DNA of 61,453 nt from Rothia nasimurium (lineage in GTDB: Bacteria; Actinomycetota; Actinomycetes; Actinomycetales; Micrococcaceae). The stretch covers positions 1-61,453 of the forward strand of contig NZ_CAKMTJ010000011.1 in the NCBI RefSeq assembly GCF_928392795.1. Direction: 5' to 3'. The translations under genes were made by a program, and so were the position numbers. The notes beneath the pieces were generated by a model. That model was not told where the DNA came from, made no database searches, and saw only the letters and a program-made list of their open reading frames with translations. This document shows, one piece after another, positions 61,327 through 61,453 of this stretch. Within the stretch, counting starts at the first letter, position 1. The number at the start of each line of letters is the position of its first letter.

Positions 61327-61453
61327 GGCTCTGTTGCAAAAATCGTGAAGCTTGAGCATGCTTGGCGGAGATTGGACGGACGGAACGATGACGGATTTCA
61401 AGTGGCGCCATTTCCAGGGTGATGTGATCCTGTGGGCGGTGCGCTGGTATTGT
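61327..61453 (+). mobile_element. IS6100 (IS6 family), left end, cut by the window edge
   Basis: It begins with the terminal inverted repeat GGCTCTGTTGCAAA at 61327-61340 and continues with the known IS6100 leader. The eight bases before it (GGTTTCGG, 61319-61326) would be the target-site duplication. Only 127 bases are present. It is inserted in the glutaredoxin-like gene in the opposite orientation to that gene. Confidence 0.9.
61388..61453 (+). CDS. tnpA: IS6100 transposase, N-terminal part
   Basis: The first 22 codons, MTDFKWRHFQGDVILWAVRW followed by YC, match the DDE transposase of IS6100. The rest lies outside the window. IS6100 is a replicative IS6-family element often associated with resistance and degradation gene transfer in actinobacteria. 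Confidence 0.9.
   Translation, partial: MTDFKWRHFQGDVILWAVRWYC

Overview
The window is chromosomal DNA from a high-GC Gram-positive bacterium of the family Micrococcaceae, most probably Rothia or a close relative (inference). The evidence is the layout rpmH / oriC / dnaA-dnaN-recF-dciA-gyrB-gyrA-DUF3566-tRNA-Ile-DLW39-tRNA-Ala, the parA/parB/jag/yidC block, GTG and TTG starts with AAGGAG-type ribosome sites, and the protein sequences themselves. Genes left of oriC (about 39.2 kb) lie mainly on the minus strand and genes to its right mainly on the plus strand, as expected for two diverging replichores.

Layout. 0.4-7.8 kb: flavin monooxygenase, NarL-type two-component pair, DUF421, HemD-like protein, Abi/HEPN-type protein, AlkD-like repair protein and a divergent TetR. 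7.8-11.0 kb: dnaB carrying two inteins. 11.1-17.2 kb: a 50-aa membrane protein, a DtxR-boxed siderophore-uptake pair, glycerate kinase, an SMR exporter and a DUF418 protein. The last two are each preceded by a leader-peptide plus hairpin module. 17.3-19.3 kb: rpsF-ssb-rpsR-rplI. 19.4-25.9 kb: TM2 protein, membrane protein, ABC exporter, SatD-like regulator with a membrane partner, CCA-adding enzyme. 26.0-31.0 kb: Nudix, murJ, membrane-anchored pseudokinase-like protein, trxB, trxA. 31-35 kb: a parS-rich, partly AT-rich stretch with two small proteins, parB and parA. 35.1-38.9 kb: GNAT, rsmG, jag, yidC, yidD, rnpA, rpmH. 39.0-50.4 kb: oriC and the replication-initiation and gyrase genes. 50.1-53.5 kb: tRNA-Ile, DLW-39, then two identical tRNA-Ala + 5S rRNA units flanking a phosphate-transport and ATPase segment, with no 16S or 23S genes. 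53.7-61.3 kb: GltS-type symporter, a frameshifted membrane protein, a Lys/Ala-rich protein, an AAA ATPase behind a long palindrome, cyclophilin, rhomboid, PepSY lipoprotein. The window ends inside an IS6100 copy that has cut a glutaredoxin-like gene.

How it works together. The core is replication and segregation: DnaA, DnaN, RecF, DciA, DnaB, gyrase, ParAB and eight parS-like sites spread over 33 kb. Around it sit ribosome and membrane-insertion genes, redox maintenance, cell-wall flippase control and nutrient uptake.

Most worth a second look: two inteins in DnaB, one class-3-like, both with apparently decayed endonuclease regions; twin leader ORF/hairpin modules before an efflux gene and a DUF418 gene, in which the stop codon overlaps the hairpin by two bases; the duplicated orphan tRNA-Ala-5S unit; the parS array; a second DnaA-box cluster at 60.2 kb that shares a palindrome with the dnaA-dnaN gap; a likely CTG start for recF; and the IS6100 insertion at the right edge. 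All statements come from reading the sequence and from knowledge of the families; no database search was run.
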